Of a stretch of DNA of 64,000 nt, positions 31,091 to 39,702 are shown piece by piece. The stretch comes from Streptantibioticus_A sp037034305 (lineage in GTDB: Bacteria; Actinomycetota; Actinomycetes; Streptomycetales; Streptomycetaceae). Position 1 is the stretch's first letter, and the number at the start of each line of letters is the position of its first letter. A program made the position numbers and the translations under genes. Under the pieces are notes generated by a model. The model ran no database searches. It had not been told where the DNA came from and saw nothing but the letters and a program-made list of their open reading frames with translations. The DNA is taken from the NCBI GenBank assembly GCA_037034305.1, contig JBAGJY010000020.1, positions 1-64,000 on the forward strand, given 5' to 3'.

Positions 31091-31891
31091 TCAGCCGCGC
31101 CCCCGTGCGCCGCGCCGTTCGATCCGACGGGCCAGCGCGGACAGTGCCAGGCACATCGCCGCGTAGCCGACGCCGACGACGGCGAGCACCGGAAGGTACG
31201 GACGTCCGCCGGGCGTCACCGTTCCCGCCGTGACGAGCCGCCCCGCGCGCAGGAGTTCACCATCGGCGATCACGAAGCCCAGAGCGGTGTCCTTGAGGGT
31301 GACCACCGACTGGCTGACGACGGTCGGCAGTACCGCCCGCAGTGCCTGCGGGACCAGCACCGTCGCCATCACCCGCAACCTGCGCATGCCCACGGCGTAT
31401 CCGGCCTCCGCCTGCCCCACCGGCACCGCGTCGATCCCGGCCCGCAACACCTCGGCCTGCACGCACCCGTGGCACAGGGCGAGGCCCAGCACCAGGGCCC
31501 ACAGCGGCGCGAGGGCACCGGCGTACAGCGCGAAGACCACGACCAGCGGCGGCAGCGCCCGGAAGAACCCCACGACCGCCGTCGCCGCCCAGCGCACCGG
31601 CCGGTGCCCGGACAGCCGCCCGGCCGCCAGCACGGCGCCGAGTGCCAACGAGCCGACGGCGGCCGCTGCGAACGCCTCCATGCTGGCCAACAGCCCGTCG
31701 ACGGCGCGTCGTTGGACCACGCCGCGCTGGAGCGCCTCCCACACGACTGCCGCCGACTGCCCGCTGGCACGCAGCCCCAGCACCGCGAGTGCGGCCAGGG
31801 CCAGGAGCACCGCGGCGCTGACGACCGCGTAGACCCGTCGGCGTCTGCGCGCCCTGGGACCGGGCGCGTCGAACAGCACGCGGTCGTTCAT
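31091..31891 (-). CDS. gluD: ABC transporter permease, glutamate-type (GluD)
   Basis: The 266-residue permease is of the HisM/polar-amino-acid family. It has an N-terminal membrane anchor (about residues 18-38), then helices and the cytoplasmic EAA loop in GQAEAGYAVGMRRLRVM. The ATG at 31891 overlaps the gluC stop by 4 bp (ATGA). It pairs with GluC and the GluA ATPase. The gene order gluA-gluC-gluD matches the gluABCD operons of Corynebacterium and Streptomyces, except that gluB is absent. Confidence 0.9.
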   Translation of the reverse strand: MNDRVLFDAPGPRARRRRRVYAVVSAAVLLALAALAVLGLRASGQSAAVVWEALQRGVVQRRAVDGLLASMEAFAAAAVGSLALGAVLAAGRLSGHRPVRWAATAVVGFFRALPPLVVVFALYAGALAPLWALVLGLALCHGCVQAEVLRAGIDAVPVGQAEAGYAVGMRRLRVMATVLVPQALRAVLPTVVSQSVVTLKDTALGFVIADGELLRAGRLVTAGTVTPGGRPYLPVLAVVGVGYAAMCLALSALARRIERRGARGRG

Positions 31892-32535
31892 CCGGCCACC
31901 GCCAGGCGGTGTTCGAGCAGCCGGAACGACTCGCTGATCACAAAGGTGATCAGCAGATACGCCAGCGCGATCCAGACGAAGACCTCCACGACGTCGTGGC
32001 CGGTCGCGCTCAGCCGCCTTTGCTGGGCGAACAACTCGGCGACGTCGAACGCGCCCGCTATCGCGGAGTTCCTGGTGAGCGCGACCATCAGGCCGCCGAT
32101 CGGCGCGACGGCGGTACGGCCCGCCTGCGGCAGCACGACCAGCCGCAGCGTCTGCCAGAACGTCATGCCCAGACCGCGGGCCGCCTCGGCCTGGCCCAGC
32201 GGCACCGAGGCGACCCCGCGGCGCAGCGCCTCGCCGACGAACGCCGAGGTGTGGCAGCCCAACGCGCCCGCCGCGACGGCGAAGTGGCTCACCCCGGGGA
32301 ACAGGACCCGCGGCGCGGCGAGAACCGCGGCCAGGAACCACAGCGTGACCGGGGTGTTGCGCGGCAGTGCCATCCACGCCGTCGCGAGGATCCGCAGCGC
32401 GGGCACCGGGCAGATCCGGCAGGCGGCGAGCAGCACTCCCAGGGCCAGCGAGAGCCCCGCGCTCACCGAGGTGAGCAGCACGGTGCCGACGAAGCCGTGG
32501 CGGAAGAGGGCGAAGTGGCTGAGGAGTACGTGCAC
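31888..32535 (-). CDS. gluC: ABC transporter permease, glutamate-type (GluC)
   Basis: The 215-residue permease is of the polar amino-acid family, with about five hydrophobic helices and the EAA loop in GQAEAARGLGMTFWQTL. GTG 32535 is preferred because AAAGG sits 6 nt upstream and HVLLSHFALFRHGFVGT then starts like GluC relatives; ATG 32541 is the longer option with no spacing to that site. The upstream 111-bp gap, where gluB would be expected, holds two hairpins and no gene. Confidence 0.9.
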   Translation of the reverse strand: MHVLLSHFALFRHGFVGTVLLTSVSAGLSLALGVLLAACRICPVPALRILATAWMALPRNTPVTLWFLAAVLAAPRVLFPGVSHFAVAAGALGCHTSAFVGEALRRGVASVPLGQAEAARGLGMTFWQTLRLVVLPQAGRTAVAPIGGLMVALTRNSAIAGAFDVAELFAQQRRLSATGHDVVEVFVWIALAYLLITFVISESFRLLEHRLAVAG

Positions 32536-32573
32536 GCGCATCCTTTCCGGCGGATGGTGAACACGTGGGTCGC

Positions 32574-32623
32574 GGCGGCCGGTCGGCCGCCGGTCCGCCT
32601 CGTCGTGGACGCTGGAGGCGTCC
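32574..32623 (-). other. Two tandem hairpins in the gluA-gluC gap
   Basis: Two short inverted repeats occur: 32607-32612 with 32618-32623 (6 bp, 5-nt loop) and 32574-32580 with 32585-32591 (7 bp, 4-nt loop). Neither has a T-run. They lie where gluB is missing and could act as an attenuator, an RNA-stability element or a deletion scar. Confidence 0.45.
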
Positions 32624-32652
32624 GGTGGTGCGAAGGGAGTTCGAAGGGCGCC

Positions 32653-33450
32653 TCAGTGGTGCAGGATCTTCGACAGGAAGTCCTTCGCCCGCCCGCTGCG
32701 CGGACTGCTGAAGAACCGGTCGGGCGGGGCCTGTTCGACGATCCGGCCGTCCGCCATGAAGACCACCTGGTGGGCCGCGGAGCGCGCGAACCCCATCTCG
32801 TGCGTGACCACGACCATGGTCATGCCGTCCCGGGCGAGCTGCCGCATGACCTCCAGTACCTCGTTGATCATCTCCGGGTCCAGTGCCGAGGTCGGCTCGT
32901 CGAACAGCATCACCTTGGGTTCCATCGCCAACGCCCGGGCGATGGCCACCCGTTGCTGCTGGCCGCCGGACAGCTGCGCCGGGTACTTGTCCGCCTGGCC
33001 GCCCACCCCGACCCGGTCCAGCAGGGTGCGCGCGGTGCGTTCGGCCTGCTCCCTGGGCGACCTGCGCACCTTGATCTGGCCGAGCGTGACGTTCTCCAGC
33101 ACCGTCTTGTGCGCGAAGAGGTTGAAGGACTGGAAGACCATGCCGACGTCGGCGCGCAGCCGGGCGAGCTCGCGTCCCTCCTCGGGCAGCGGCCTGCCGT
33201 CGATGCTGATGGTGCCGGAGTCGATGGTCTCCAGCCGGTTGATCGTGCGGCACAGCGTGGACTTGCCCGAGCCTGAGGGACCGACCACCACGACGACCTC
33301 GCCGCGCGCCACGGTCAGGTCGATGTCCCGCAGCACATGCAGCGCGCCGAAGTGCTTGTTGACGCGGTCCAGCACGACCAGCGGCTCGCCCGCGGACGGC
33401 ACGGCGCGCGCTGGCCGTGGGGACGCCGGTGACACGGGAGAGTCGCTCAT
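32653..33450 (-). CDS. gluA: ABC transporter ATPase, glutamate-type (GluA)
   Basis: The 265-residue ATPase has Walker A GPSGSGKST, the Q-loop, signature LSGGQQQRVAIARAL, Walker B VMLFDEPTSALD and the switch His in VTHEMGF. The sequence is highly typical of amino-acid importers of the GlnQ/GluA type. Translation begins at ATG 33450, after an Ala/Pro-rich 25-residue lead-in. It is the first gene of the operon and divergent from the gluR regulator, 281 bp away. Confidence 0.93.
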   Translation of the reverse strand: MSDSPVSPASPRPARAVPSAGEPLVVLDRVNKHFGALHVLRDIDLTVARGEVVVVVGPSGSGKSTLCRTINRLETIDSGTISIDGRPLPEEGRELARLRADVGMVFQSFNLFAHKTVLENVTLGQIKVRRSPREQAERTARTLLDRVGVGGQADKYPAQLSGGQQQRVAIARALAMEPKVMLFDEPTSALDPEMINEVLEVMRQLARDGMTMVVVTHEMGFARSAAHQVVFMADGRIVEQAPPDRFFSSPRSGRAKDFLSKILHH

Positions 33451-33731
33451 CGGGCGGTCGCTCCATGTTCGTCGGGTTGGGTGGACCTTATGATCCCGTT
33501 CGGTTCACGTCAGTACATCTGAGCTGAACTTGAGCATCACAATCCGGTGACTGTGCGCCACTGTCGCGTCACGCTGCGTGGGTGAGGGGTGGGCACGGTG
33601 CGTACCGGGTGGATAACGGTGTGCGCTTCGGTACCTGGCCCTCTTGACGGGGCACCCGGGTGTCGGGGTGTATTCGATGCTGCCGGCTGCCCGCGCCGGA
33701 GCACGGACAGGCATGACTGGGGGGAGAGCCG
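33451..33731. promoter_or_regulatory. Divergent gluA/gluR control region
   Basis: These 281 bp carry no gene. On the plus strand TTGACG (33644-33649) lies before TATTCG (33671-33676), but the 21-nt spacing is long. On the minus strand TTGTGA is followed after 17 nt by GATGTA near 33520-33540. Both are weak promoter calls. The region is the natural target for GluR. Confidence 0.35.
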
Positions 33732-34436
33732 ATGCGGCTGTTGCTGGTCGAGGACGACGACAGGGTCGCCGCCGCGCTGTCCGCGGTGCTCGCCAGACAC
33801 GGCATCGACGTCGTCCACGCCCGCAGCGGCGAAGAAGCGCTGCGCGCCCTGCTGCCGGACGGCAGGGCGCCGTTCGCGGTGGTGCTGCTCGACCTGGGAC
33901 TGCCGGACCAGGACGGCTTCGAGGTGTGCGGACGCATCAAGCGCAGCACCGACACCCGGGTGATCATGGTGACCGCCCGGGCCGACGTCCGCTCCCGGAT
34001 CCACGGGCTCAACCTCGGCGCCGACGACTACGTGGTCAAGCCGTACGACACAGGCGAGCTGCTCGCCCGCATCCACGCCGTCAGCCGCCGCCCGCCCGAG
34101 CACCGCGACCCGGCCGCGCCCGCCGACGGCGCCGGGTCCGCGGTACGGCTCGGCCCGATCGCCATAGAGCTGCCCACCCGGCAGGTCGCGGTGGACGGTG
34201 AGCCGGTGCCGCTGACCCGCAAGGAGTTCGACCTGCTGGCGCTGCTCGCCCAGCGGCCCGGTGTGGTCTTCCGCCGGGAGCAGATCATCAGCGAGGTGTG
34301 GCGCACCAACTGGGAGGGCACCGGACGCACCCTGGAGGTCCATGTCGCCTCGCTGCGCTCCAAGCTGGGCCTGCCCACGCTGATCGAGACCGTACGCGGG
34401 GTCGGCTACCGGCTCGTCGTCCCGACCGGCAGGTAG
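33732..34436 (+). CDS. gluR: OmpR-family response regulator (GluR)
   Basis: The receiver domain has D8/D9 and phospho-acceptor D54 in LLDLGLPD, and the winged-helix DNA-binding domain (LTRKEFDLLALLAQRPG ... VRGVGYRLV) is of the OmpR/PhoB type. It has 234 residues. GGGGAG precedes the ATG. The next gene encodes its kinase, 11 bp away. In S. coelicolor the GluR/GluK pair next to gluABCD senses glutamate and controls the transporter; the same arrangement here supports the name. Confidence 0.9.
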   Translation: MRLLLVEDDDRVAAALSAVLARHGIDVVHARSGEEALRALLPDGRAPFAVVLLDLGLPDQDGFEVCGRIKRSTDTRVIMVTARADVRSRIHGLNLGADDYVVKPYDTGELLARIHAVSRRPPEHRDPAAPADGAGSAVRLGPIAIELPTRQVAVDGEPVPLTRKEFDLLALLAQRPGVVFRREQIISEVWRTNWEGTGRTLEVHVASLRSKLGLPTLIETVRGVGYRLVVPTGR

Positions 34437-34447
34437 GCGCCCACCCC

Positions 34448-35863
34448 GTGCGCACCCGCCTGCTCCCGCTGCTGCTCGTCCTGATGGCGGCAGTACTGAT
34501 CGCGCTCGGCTTCCCGCTCGCCGCCAGCCTGGCCGCCGGGGAGCAGCAGCGGCTGATAGTGGACCGCATCGACGACACCGCGCGGTTCGCCGCCATCGCC
34601 CAGTACGTGAGCGCCAGCAGTGAGCCGGACGGCACCATCGTGGTCAACGAGGGCGAGCGGGAGTCCACCCTGCGCGGAGAACTCGCCCGCTACCAGGACC
34701 TGTACGGGATACGCGTCGGCGTCTTCTACCGCAACGGCTCGACGATGGCGGTGGCCCCCCGCGACTGGCTCACCCGCCGCCAGGTCGTCGCCGACCCCTC
34801 GTTCCAGGAGGCGCTGGCCGGACGCCGCAGCCACAACCCGCCGCAGGTGTGGCCGTGGCAGCACAGCCGGATCACCGTCGCCTCACCGATCGTGCGGGAC
34901 GGCGACGTGGTCGCCGTCGTCCTCACCGACTCGCCCACCGGCGCCATGCGCTCCCGGGTGCTGCACGGCTGGCTGCTGATCGCGGGCGGCGAACTGGCCG
35001 CCACGGTGGCGGCCGTGCTGGCCGCGATCCGGCTCACCGCGTGGGTGCTGCGCCCGGTCAGGGTGCTGGACCGGGCCACCCACGACATCGCCACCGGACG
35101 GCTCGCCTCGCGGGTCGCGGCGGCCGGCGGGCCGCCCGAACTGCGGCGGCTGGCACGGTCGTTCAACGAGATGGCCGACAACGTCGAGGCGGTGCTGGAG
35201 CAGCAGCGGGCGTTCGTCGCGGACGCCTCCCACCAACTGCGCAACCCGCTGTCCGCGCTGCTGCTGCGGATAGAGCTGCTCGGCCTGGAACTCCCCGAAG
35301 GCCACGCGGAGATCGCCTCGGTGCAGGACGAGGGCAAGCGGCTGGCGACCGTGCTGGACGACCTGCTGGGCCTGGCCACCGCCGAGCACGCCGACGCCAA
35401 TCTGGGCCTGACCGACATCGCGGCGCTCGCCGTGGACCGCGTGGAGGCCTGGCGGCCCGCCGCGGACCGGGCCGGGGTCGGGATCCGCCTCGAGGGCGCG
35501 GCGGCGGCCACCGCCTGGGCCGACCCGATCGCCGTCTCCAGCGCCCTGGACGCGGTGGTGGACAACGCGGTGAAGTTCACCCCGGACGGCGCCGAGGTGG
35601 TGGTCAGCGTGCTGGCCGGGGCGGACGCCGTCAAGGTGGTGGTGGCCGACGGCGGCCCCGGGCTCACCGAGGACGAACTCGCCCGGATCGGCGACCGGTT
35701 CTGGCGCAGCCCGCGCCACCAGAACGTGGACGGCTCGGGCCTCGGCCTGTCCATCGCCCGGGTGCTGCTCGCCAAGGGCGGCGGCACGATCGGCTACGCG
35801 CCCAACGAGCCGCGCGGACTGCGGGTGACGCTCACCGTGCCGCGCACCGAGCCTACGGCTTGA
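34448..35863 (+). CDS. gluK: Membrane sensor histidine kinase (GluK)
   Basis: The 471-residue kinase has transmembrane segments at about residues 6-29 and 172-200, flanking an extracytoplasmic sensing domain of about 140 residues. HAMP follows, then HisKA with phospho-acceptor H262 in ASHQLRNPLSA and HATPase_c (N-box DNAVKF, GLGLSI). The GTG start at 34448 has AGGTAGG upstream. It pairs with GluR. The last 11 bp overlap the end of the convergent TAXI protein gene. Confidence 0.9.
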   Translation: MRTRLLPLLLVLMAAVLIALGFPLAASLAAGEQQRLIVDRIDDTARFAAIAQYVSASSEPDGTIVVNEGERESTLRGELARYQDLYGIRVGVFYRNGSTMAVAPRDWLTRRQVVADPSFQEALAGRRSHNPPQVWPWQHSRITVASPIVRDGDVVAVVLTDSPTGAMRSRVLHGWLLIAGGELAATVAAVLAAIRLTAWVLRPVRVLDRATHDIATGRLASRVAAAGGPPELRRLARSFNEMADNVEAVLEQQRAFVADASHQLRNPLSALLLRIELLGLELPEGHAEIASVQDEGKRLATVLDDLLGLATAEHADANLGLTDIAALAVDRVEAWRPAADRAGVGIRLEGAAAATAWADPIAVSSALDAVVDNAVKFTPDGAEVVVSVLAGADAVKVVVADGGPGLTEDELARIGDRFWRSPRHQNVDGSGLGLSIARVLLAKGGGTIGYAPNEPRGLRVTLTVPRTEPTA

Positions 35864-36839
35864 CCGACAGGTAGTAGCGGCGCGCGCCCTCGTGCAGCGG
35901 CAGCGGATCGGTGAAGATCGCGGTGCGCAGGTCGACCTGCTGGGCCGAGTGCACCACCGCGCCGATGCTGTCCCGGCTGTCGATCACCGTCTGGGTGACC
36001 CGCTGCACCAGCGCGGGGTCGGTGCGGTCCGTGGTGACTAAAAGGTTCGCCACCGCGATGGTCTCGATCGACTGGCCGTGCTGCACGTTGGGATAGGCGT
36101 CCGGCGGCATCACCGCCGCCCGGTAGAAGTCGGCGGCGGCGCCGAGTTGGTGCAGGGGCTGTATCAGGTCGGCGAGCGGGACCAGCTTGACCGGGTACTC
36201 CCTGGCCAACTGCTGGATCGCCAGGGTGGGCAGCCCGCCGGACCAGAAGAACGCGTCCAGCTTCCCGGTCTCCAGCAGGCCCGGCGCGGTGTCCACGCCC
36301 GCGGGCACCGCCTTGAGGTCCCGGTCCGCGTCGAGCCCGGCGGCCCTCAGCAGCCGATGGGCGATCAGGCTCACGCCGGAGCCCGGCTGGCCGATGCCCA
36401 CCCGCAGCCCGCGCAGGTCGCGCACCGAGTTCACCTTCGAGCGGGCGGGCACGATCAGCTGCATGTAGTCGTCGTACAGCCGCGCCACCGCCCGCAGATG
36501 CGAGGCCTCGAGGCCGTGGTAGTCGGCCACCGCGTCGGCCTGGGTGAAGGTGAAGTCGGCCTGGCCCGAGGCCAGGTACTCCAGGTTCTGCACCGACCCC
36601 TGCGACGCCTTCAGCCGCACCGCCACGCCGGGCAGGTCGTGCCGCAGGTCGCCCTGGAGCAACTCCCCGTACTTCTGGTACACCCCGTCCGGCACCCCGG
36701 TGGCCAGGGTCACCGGCCCACGCGGGTACGGCGAACCGGCCGAGTGCAGCACCTCCCACAGCACCAGGACGGCCGCCACCCCCACGGCGATCCCCAACCG
36801 CACGGCCCGCTGTCGCCTGGCGGGTAGCTGAAACCTCAT
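35853..36839 (-). CDS. TAXI-family TRAP transporter solute-binding protein
   Basis: The 328-residue exported protein has an N-terminal basic stretch and hydrophobic anchor (about residues 12-30) with no lipobox Cys. The TAXI fold follows: VTLATGVPDGVYQKYGE, QADFTFTQADAVADYHG, LRGLRVGIGQPGSGV and FFWSGGLPT. TAXI proteins bind glutamate or other carboxylates for TRAP transporters, but no TRAP permease is encoded here. Its neighbour is the glutamate-sensor kinase gene, and the nearby ABC system lacks a binding protein. A sensing or binding role for this locus is an inference. ATG 36839 has AGGA upstream. Confidence 0.88.
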   Translation of the reverse strand: MRFQLPARRQRAVRLGIAVGVAAVLVLWEVLHSAGSPYPRGPVTLATGVPDGVYQKYGELLQGDLRHDLPGVAVRLKASQGSVQNLEYLASGQADFTFTQADAVADYHGLEASHLRAVARLYDDYMQLIVPARSKVNSVRDLRGLRVGIGQPGSGVSLIAHRLLRAAGLDADRDLKAVPAGVDTAPGLLETGKLDAFFWSGGLPTLAIQQLAREYPVKLVPLADLIQPLHQLGAAADFYRAAVMPPDAYPNVQHGQSIETIAVANLLVTTDRTDPALVQRVTQTVIDSRDSIGAVVHSAQQVDLRTAIFTDPLPLHEGARRYYLSVKP

Positions 36840-36922
36840 GGCCCGCGATCCTGCCAGCCCGAGCGGTGCTTGATAAGGGCGAGACGGCGGCTCGTGCGGA
36901 GCACGTACCCTGGTGGATTGAG

Positions 36923-38401
36923 ATGAGCGCGAAGACATATGAGGTGCGCACCTACGGGTGCCAGATGAACGTCCACGACTCCGAGCGGCTGGCCGGGCTG
37001 CTGGAGGACGCGGGGTATGTACGGGCATCCACTGGGGACGACGCCGACGTGGTGGTCTTCAACACCTGTGCGGTGCGCGAGAACGCGGACAACCGGCTCT
37101 ACGGCAACCTCGGGCAGCTCGCGCCCAGGAAGGCCGCGCGGCCGGGGATGCAGATCGCGGTCGGCGGCTGCCTCGCGCAGAAGGACCGGGACACCATCGT
37201 CAGGCGGGCGCCCTGGGTCGACGTGGTCTTCGGCACCCACAACATCGGACAGCTGCCGGTGCTGCTGGAGCGGGCCAGGATCGCCGAAGAGGCGCAGGTC
37301 GAGATCGTCGAGTCGCTGGAGACCTTCCCCTCCACGCTGCCCACCCGCCGTGAGTCCGCCTACGCCGCATGGGTCGCCATCTCCGTCGGCTGCAACAACA
37401 CCTGCACCTTCTGCATCGTCCCGGCGCTGCGCGGCAAGGAGAAGGACCGCCGCCCCGGCGACATCCTGGCCGAGGTCGACGCGCTCGTCGCGGACGGCGT
37501 CATCGAGGTCACGCTGCTCGGCCAGAACGTCAACGCGTACGGCTCCGACATCGGGGACCGCGAGGCGTTCTCCAAGCTGCTGCGCGCCTGCGGCAACGTC
37601 GAGGGCCTGGAGCGGGTGCGGTTCACCTCGCCGCACCCGCGGGACTTCACCGACGACGTGATCGCGGCGATGGCCGAGACGCCGAACGTGATGCACCAGC
37701 TGCACATGCCGCTGCAGTCCGGCTCGGACACCGTGCTCAAGGCGATGCGCCGCTCCTACCGGCAGGAGCGCTACCTCGGCATCATCGAGAAGGTGCGCGC
37801 CGCGATGCCGGACGCCGCCATCTCCACCGACATCATCGTCGGCTTCCCGGGCGAGACCGAGGCGGACTTCGAGCAGACCCTGCACGTGGTGCGTCAGGCG
37901 CGCTTCGCCCAGGCCTTCACCTTCCAGTACTCCAAGCGGCCGGGCACCCCGGCCGCCACGATGGACGGGCAGCTCCCCAAGGAGGTCGTCCAGGAGCGCT
38001 ACGAGCGGCTGGTCGCGCTGCAGGAGGAGATCTCCTGGGAGGAGAACAAGAAGCAGGTGGGACGCACCCTCGAGGTGCTGGTCGCCGAGGGCGAGGGCCG
38101 CAAGGACGACGCCACCCACCGGCTGTCGGGCCGGGCGCCCGACAACCGCCTGGTGCACTTCGAGCGCCCGGCGCAGCCGGTGCGTCCGGGCGACGTGGTC
38201 ACCGTCGAGGTCACCTACGCCGCGCCGCACCACCTGCTCGCCGAGCGCCCCGCCCTGGCGGTCCGGCGCACCCGCGCGGGCGACGCGTGGGAGCGGCGCA
38301 CCGCCGCGCCCGCCGAGCCGAAGGGCGTGATGCTCGGCCTGCCGACCATCGGCGTCCCGGCCCCCGGCCCGGCCCCGGCGAACGCCTGCGGCTGCGACTG
38401 A
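36923..38401 (+). CDS. miaB: tRNA-2-methylthio-N6-dimethylallyladenosine synthase MiaB
   Basis: The radical-SAM methylthiotransferase acts on tRNA A37. UPF0004 cysteines are C13, C49 and C83; the radical-SAM cluster is C157-x3-C161-x2-C164, and a TRAM domain follows. It has 492 residues and ends in a Pro/Ala-rich tail with CGCD. The ATG at 36923 opens MSAKTYEVRTYGCQMN; a longer in-frame start at 36866 is less likely. It is upstream of miaA, the enzyme that supplies its substrate. Confidence 0.96.
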   Translation: MSAKTYEVRTYGCQMNVHDSERLAGLLEDAGYVRASTGDDADVVVFNTCAVRENADNRLYGNLGQLAPRKAARPGMQIAVGGCLAQKDRDTIVRRAPWVDVVFGTHNIGQLPVLLERARIAEEAQVEIVESLETFPSTLPTRRESAYAAWVAISVGCNNTCTFCIVPALRGKEKDRRPGDILAEVDALVADGVIEVTLLGQNVNAYGSDIGDREAFSKLLRACGNVEGLERVRFTSPHPRDFTDDVIAAMAETPNVMHQLHMPLQSGSDTVLKAMRRSYRQERYLGIIEKVRAAMPDAAISTDIIVGFPGETEADFEQTLHVVRQARFAQAFTFQYSKRPGTPAATMDGQLPKEVVQERYERLVALQEEISWEENKKQVGRTLEVLVAEGEGRKDDATHRLSGRAPDNRLVHFERPAQPVRPGDVVTVEVTYAAPHHLLAERPALAVRRTRAGDAWERRTAAPAEPKGVMLGLPTIGVPAPGPAPANACGCD

Positions 38402-38581
38402 CGCGCGGGGCGGGGGCGGCAATGGGCAGGTGGAGGCCGATCGTCGAGCGGATGAGCGGAACGGGGAGCTCGGCCGCCTGGGAGCACCGGGTCGTCAAGC
38501 ACGTACGAACGGCCGGCCGGGACGACCTTCCGTGGGACGGGCAGCGCGACCGTGCGTCGCCGCGTTGCTACGCTGCCGCAC

Positions 38582-39295
38582 ATGCTGGTCGCCGCCGCCG
38601 TCGTGCCCTGTCCGCCGTTGCTGGTTCCCGAGGTGGCGATGGGCGCCGCGCCCGAACTGGACGGGCTGCGGGCCGCCTGCGCGGACGCCGTCGGGGTGCT
38701 GGCCGCCGCCCGGCCCGACCGCCTCGTGGTGCTCGGCCCCGCCGAGCAGTCCGGCCGGGGGCCGCATCCGCAGGGCGCCACCGGCTCGTTCCGGGCGTTC
38801 GGCGTCCATCTGGACGTCACGTTGGGGGAGCGGCAGGGCGAGGCGCCCGGACGGCTGCTGCCGCCGTCGCTCGCGGTGGCGGCCTGGCTGCTGACCCGTA
38901 CCGAGTGGTCCGCCGCGCCCGTCGAGGGGCTCGGGGTCGGTGAACCGCTGGCCCCGGAGTCCTGCGCGGAACTCGGCCGTGAGCTGGCGGCGTCCGCGCA
39001 GCGGGTGGCGATGCTGGTGGCCGCGGACGGCAGCGCGCGGCGCAGCCTGAAGGGGCCCGGCTACCTCGACGAGCGCGCCGAGCCGTTCGACGCCGCGGTG
39101 GCCGCCGCCCTGGCGCACGCGGACACCACCGCGCTCGCCGCCCTGGACGCCAAGCTCGCCGCCGAACTGCTGGCCGCCGGACGGGCGCCCTGGCAGGTGC
39201 TCGCGGGCGCGGCGCGGGGCGCGGGGCTGCGCGGCGAGCTGCTGTACGACGAAGCGCCCTACGGCGTCGGGTACTTCGTGGCCACCTGGTCCTGA
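38582..39295 (+). CDS. LigB-like class III extradiol dioxygenase-fold protein
   Basis: The 237-residue protein has the class III extradiol dioxygenase subunit B-like fold (VAAAVVPCPPLLVPEV start, LVVLGPAEQSGRGPHP, AMLVAADGSARRSLKGPGYLDERAEPFD). The metal-binding His set of real LigB enzymes is not fully seen, so catalysis is unproven. It sits between miaB and miaA in actinobacterial genomes, but its role there is unknown. ATG 38582 is 7 nt after TACGCT (38569-38574), consistent with leaderless expression. Confidence 0.75.
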   Translation: MLVAAAVVPCPPLLVPEVAMGAAPELDGLRAACADAVGVLAAARPDRLVVLGPAEQSGRGPHPQGATGSFRAFGVHLDVTLGERQGEAPGRLLPPSLAVAAWLLTRTEWSAAPVEGLGVGEPLAPESCAELGRELAASAQRVAMLVAADGSARRSLKGPGYLDERAEPFDAAVAAALAHADTTALAALDAKLAAELLAAGRAPWQVLAGAARGAGLRGELLYDEAPYGVGYFVATWS

Positions 39296-39315
39296 GGCCC
39301 GGTGTGGCGGTACGC

Positions 39316-39350
39316 GACGGGCCGCGCAGCGCGCGGCTGCGCGGCCCGTC
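39316..39350. terminator. Bidirectional terminator between LigB-like and 64-residue protein genes
   Basis: A perfect 15-bp stem (39316-39330 with 39336-39350) has a 5-nt loop and lies between two convergent genes. Confidence 0.85.
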
Positions 39351-39387
39351 GGCTGGGTGCCGGGCCGTCAGGCCCCGGGCGTGCGGC

Positions 39388-39582
39388 TCAGTTGCGGGCG
39401 CCTTCGCCGGTCTCGCTGTCGGCCGCCTTGTCGGCGGACTGCTGCTTGGGGATGCCGACCTGGTCGGCGGGCTCCGCTGGCTTGGCGGACTCCTGCGGTG
39501 CGGTGCTGGCGCTCTCGGCCGGCGCCGCCTCGGTCGCCGCCTTGGTGGACGAACCACGCCGAAGCCAATCGAAAACACCCAT
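39388..39582 (-). CDS. Small conserved acidic protein with GVFDWLRR start and IPKQQSA motif
   Basis: This 64-residue protein starts MGVFDWLRRG and ends with IPKQQSADKAADSETGEGA. The middle is Ala/Glu/Ser/Thr-rich and probably disordered; the amphipathic N-terminus could bind membrane or a partner. Similar streptomycete proteins are sometimes labelled gliding motility protein without evidence. It is encoded opposite miaA, in its 5' flank. Function unknown. Confidence 0.75.
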   Translation of the reverse strand: MGVFDWLRRGSSTKAATEAAPAESASTAPQESAKPAEPADQVGIPKQQSADKAADSETGEGARN

Positions 39583-39702
39583 TAGTTACTCCAGACCTTG
39601 CTCGTGCGGGGGAAAACCGCGTCCGCTCGGGCAACGACCGCACACGTGACCAGTCACGTAACTCGATCGAGGGCGGTGTGCCGCGTTTGGGAGACTGGGG
39701 AG

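Noticed and set aside
31888..33450. A gluB remnant between gluA and gluC
   Set aside because: I translated the 111-bp gap in all minus-strand frames as far as practical and saw no signal-peptide or lipobox remnant, so I describe the gene as absent rather than as a pseudogene.
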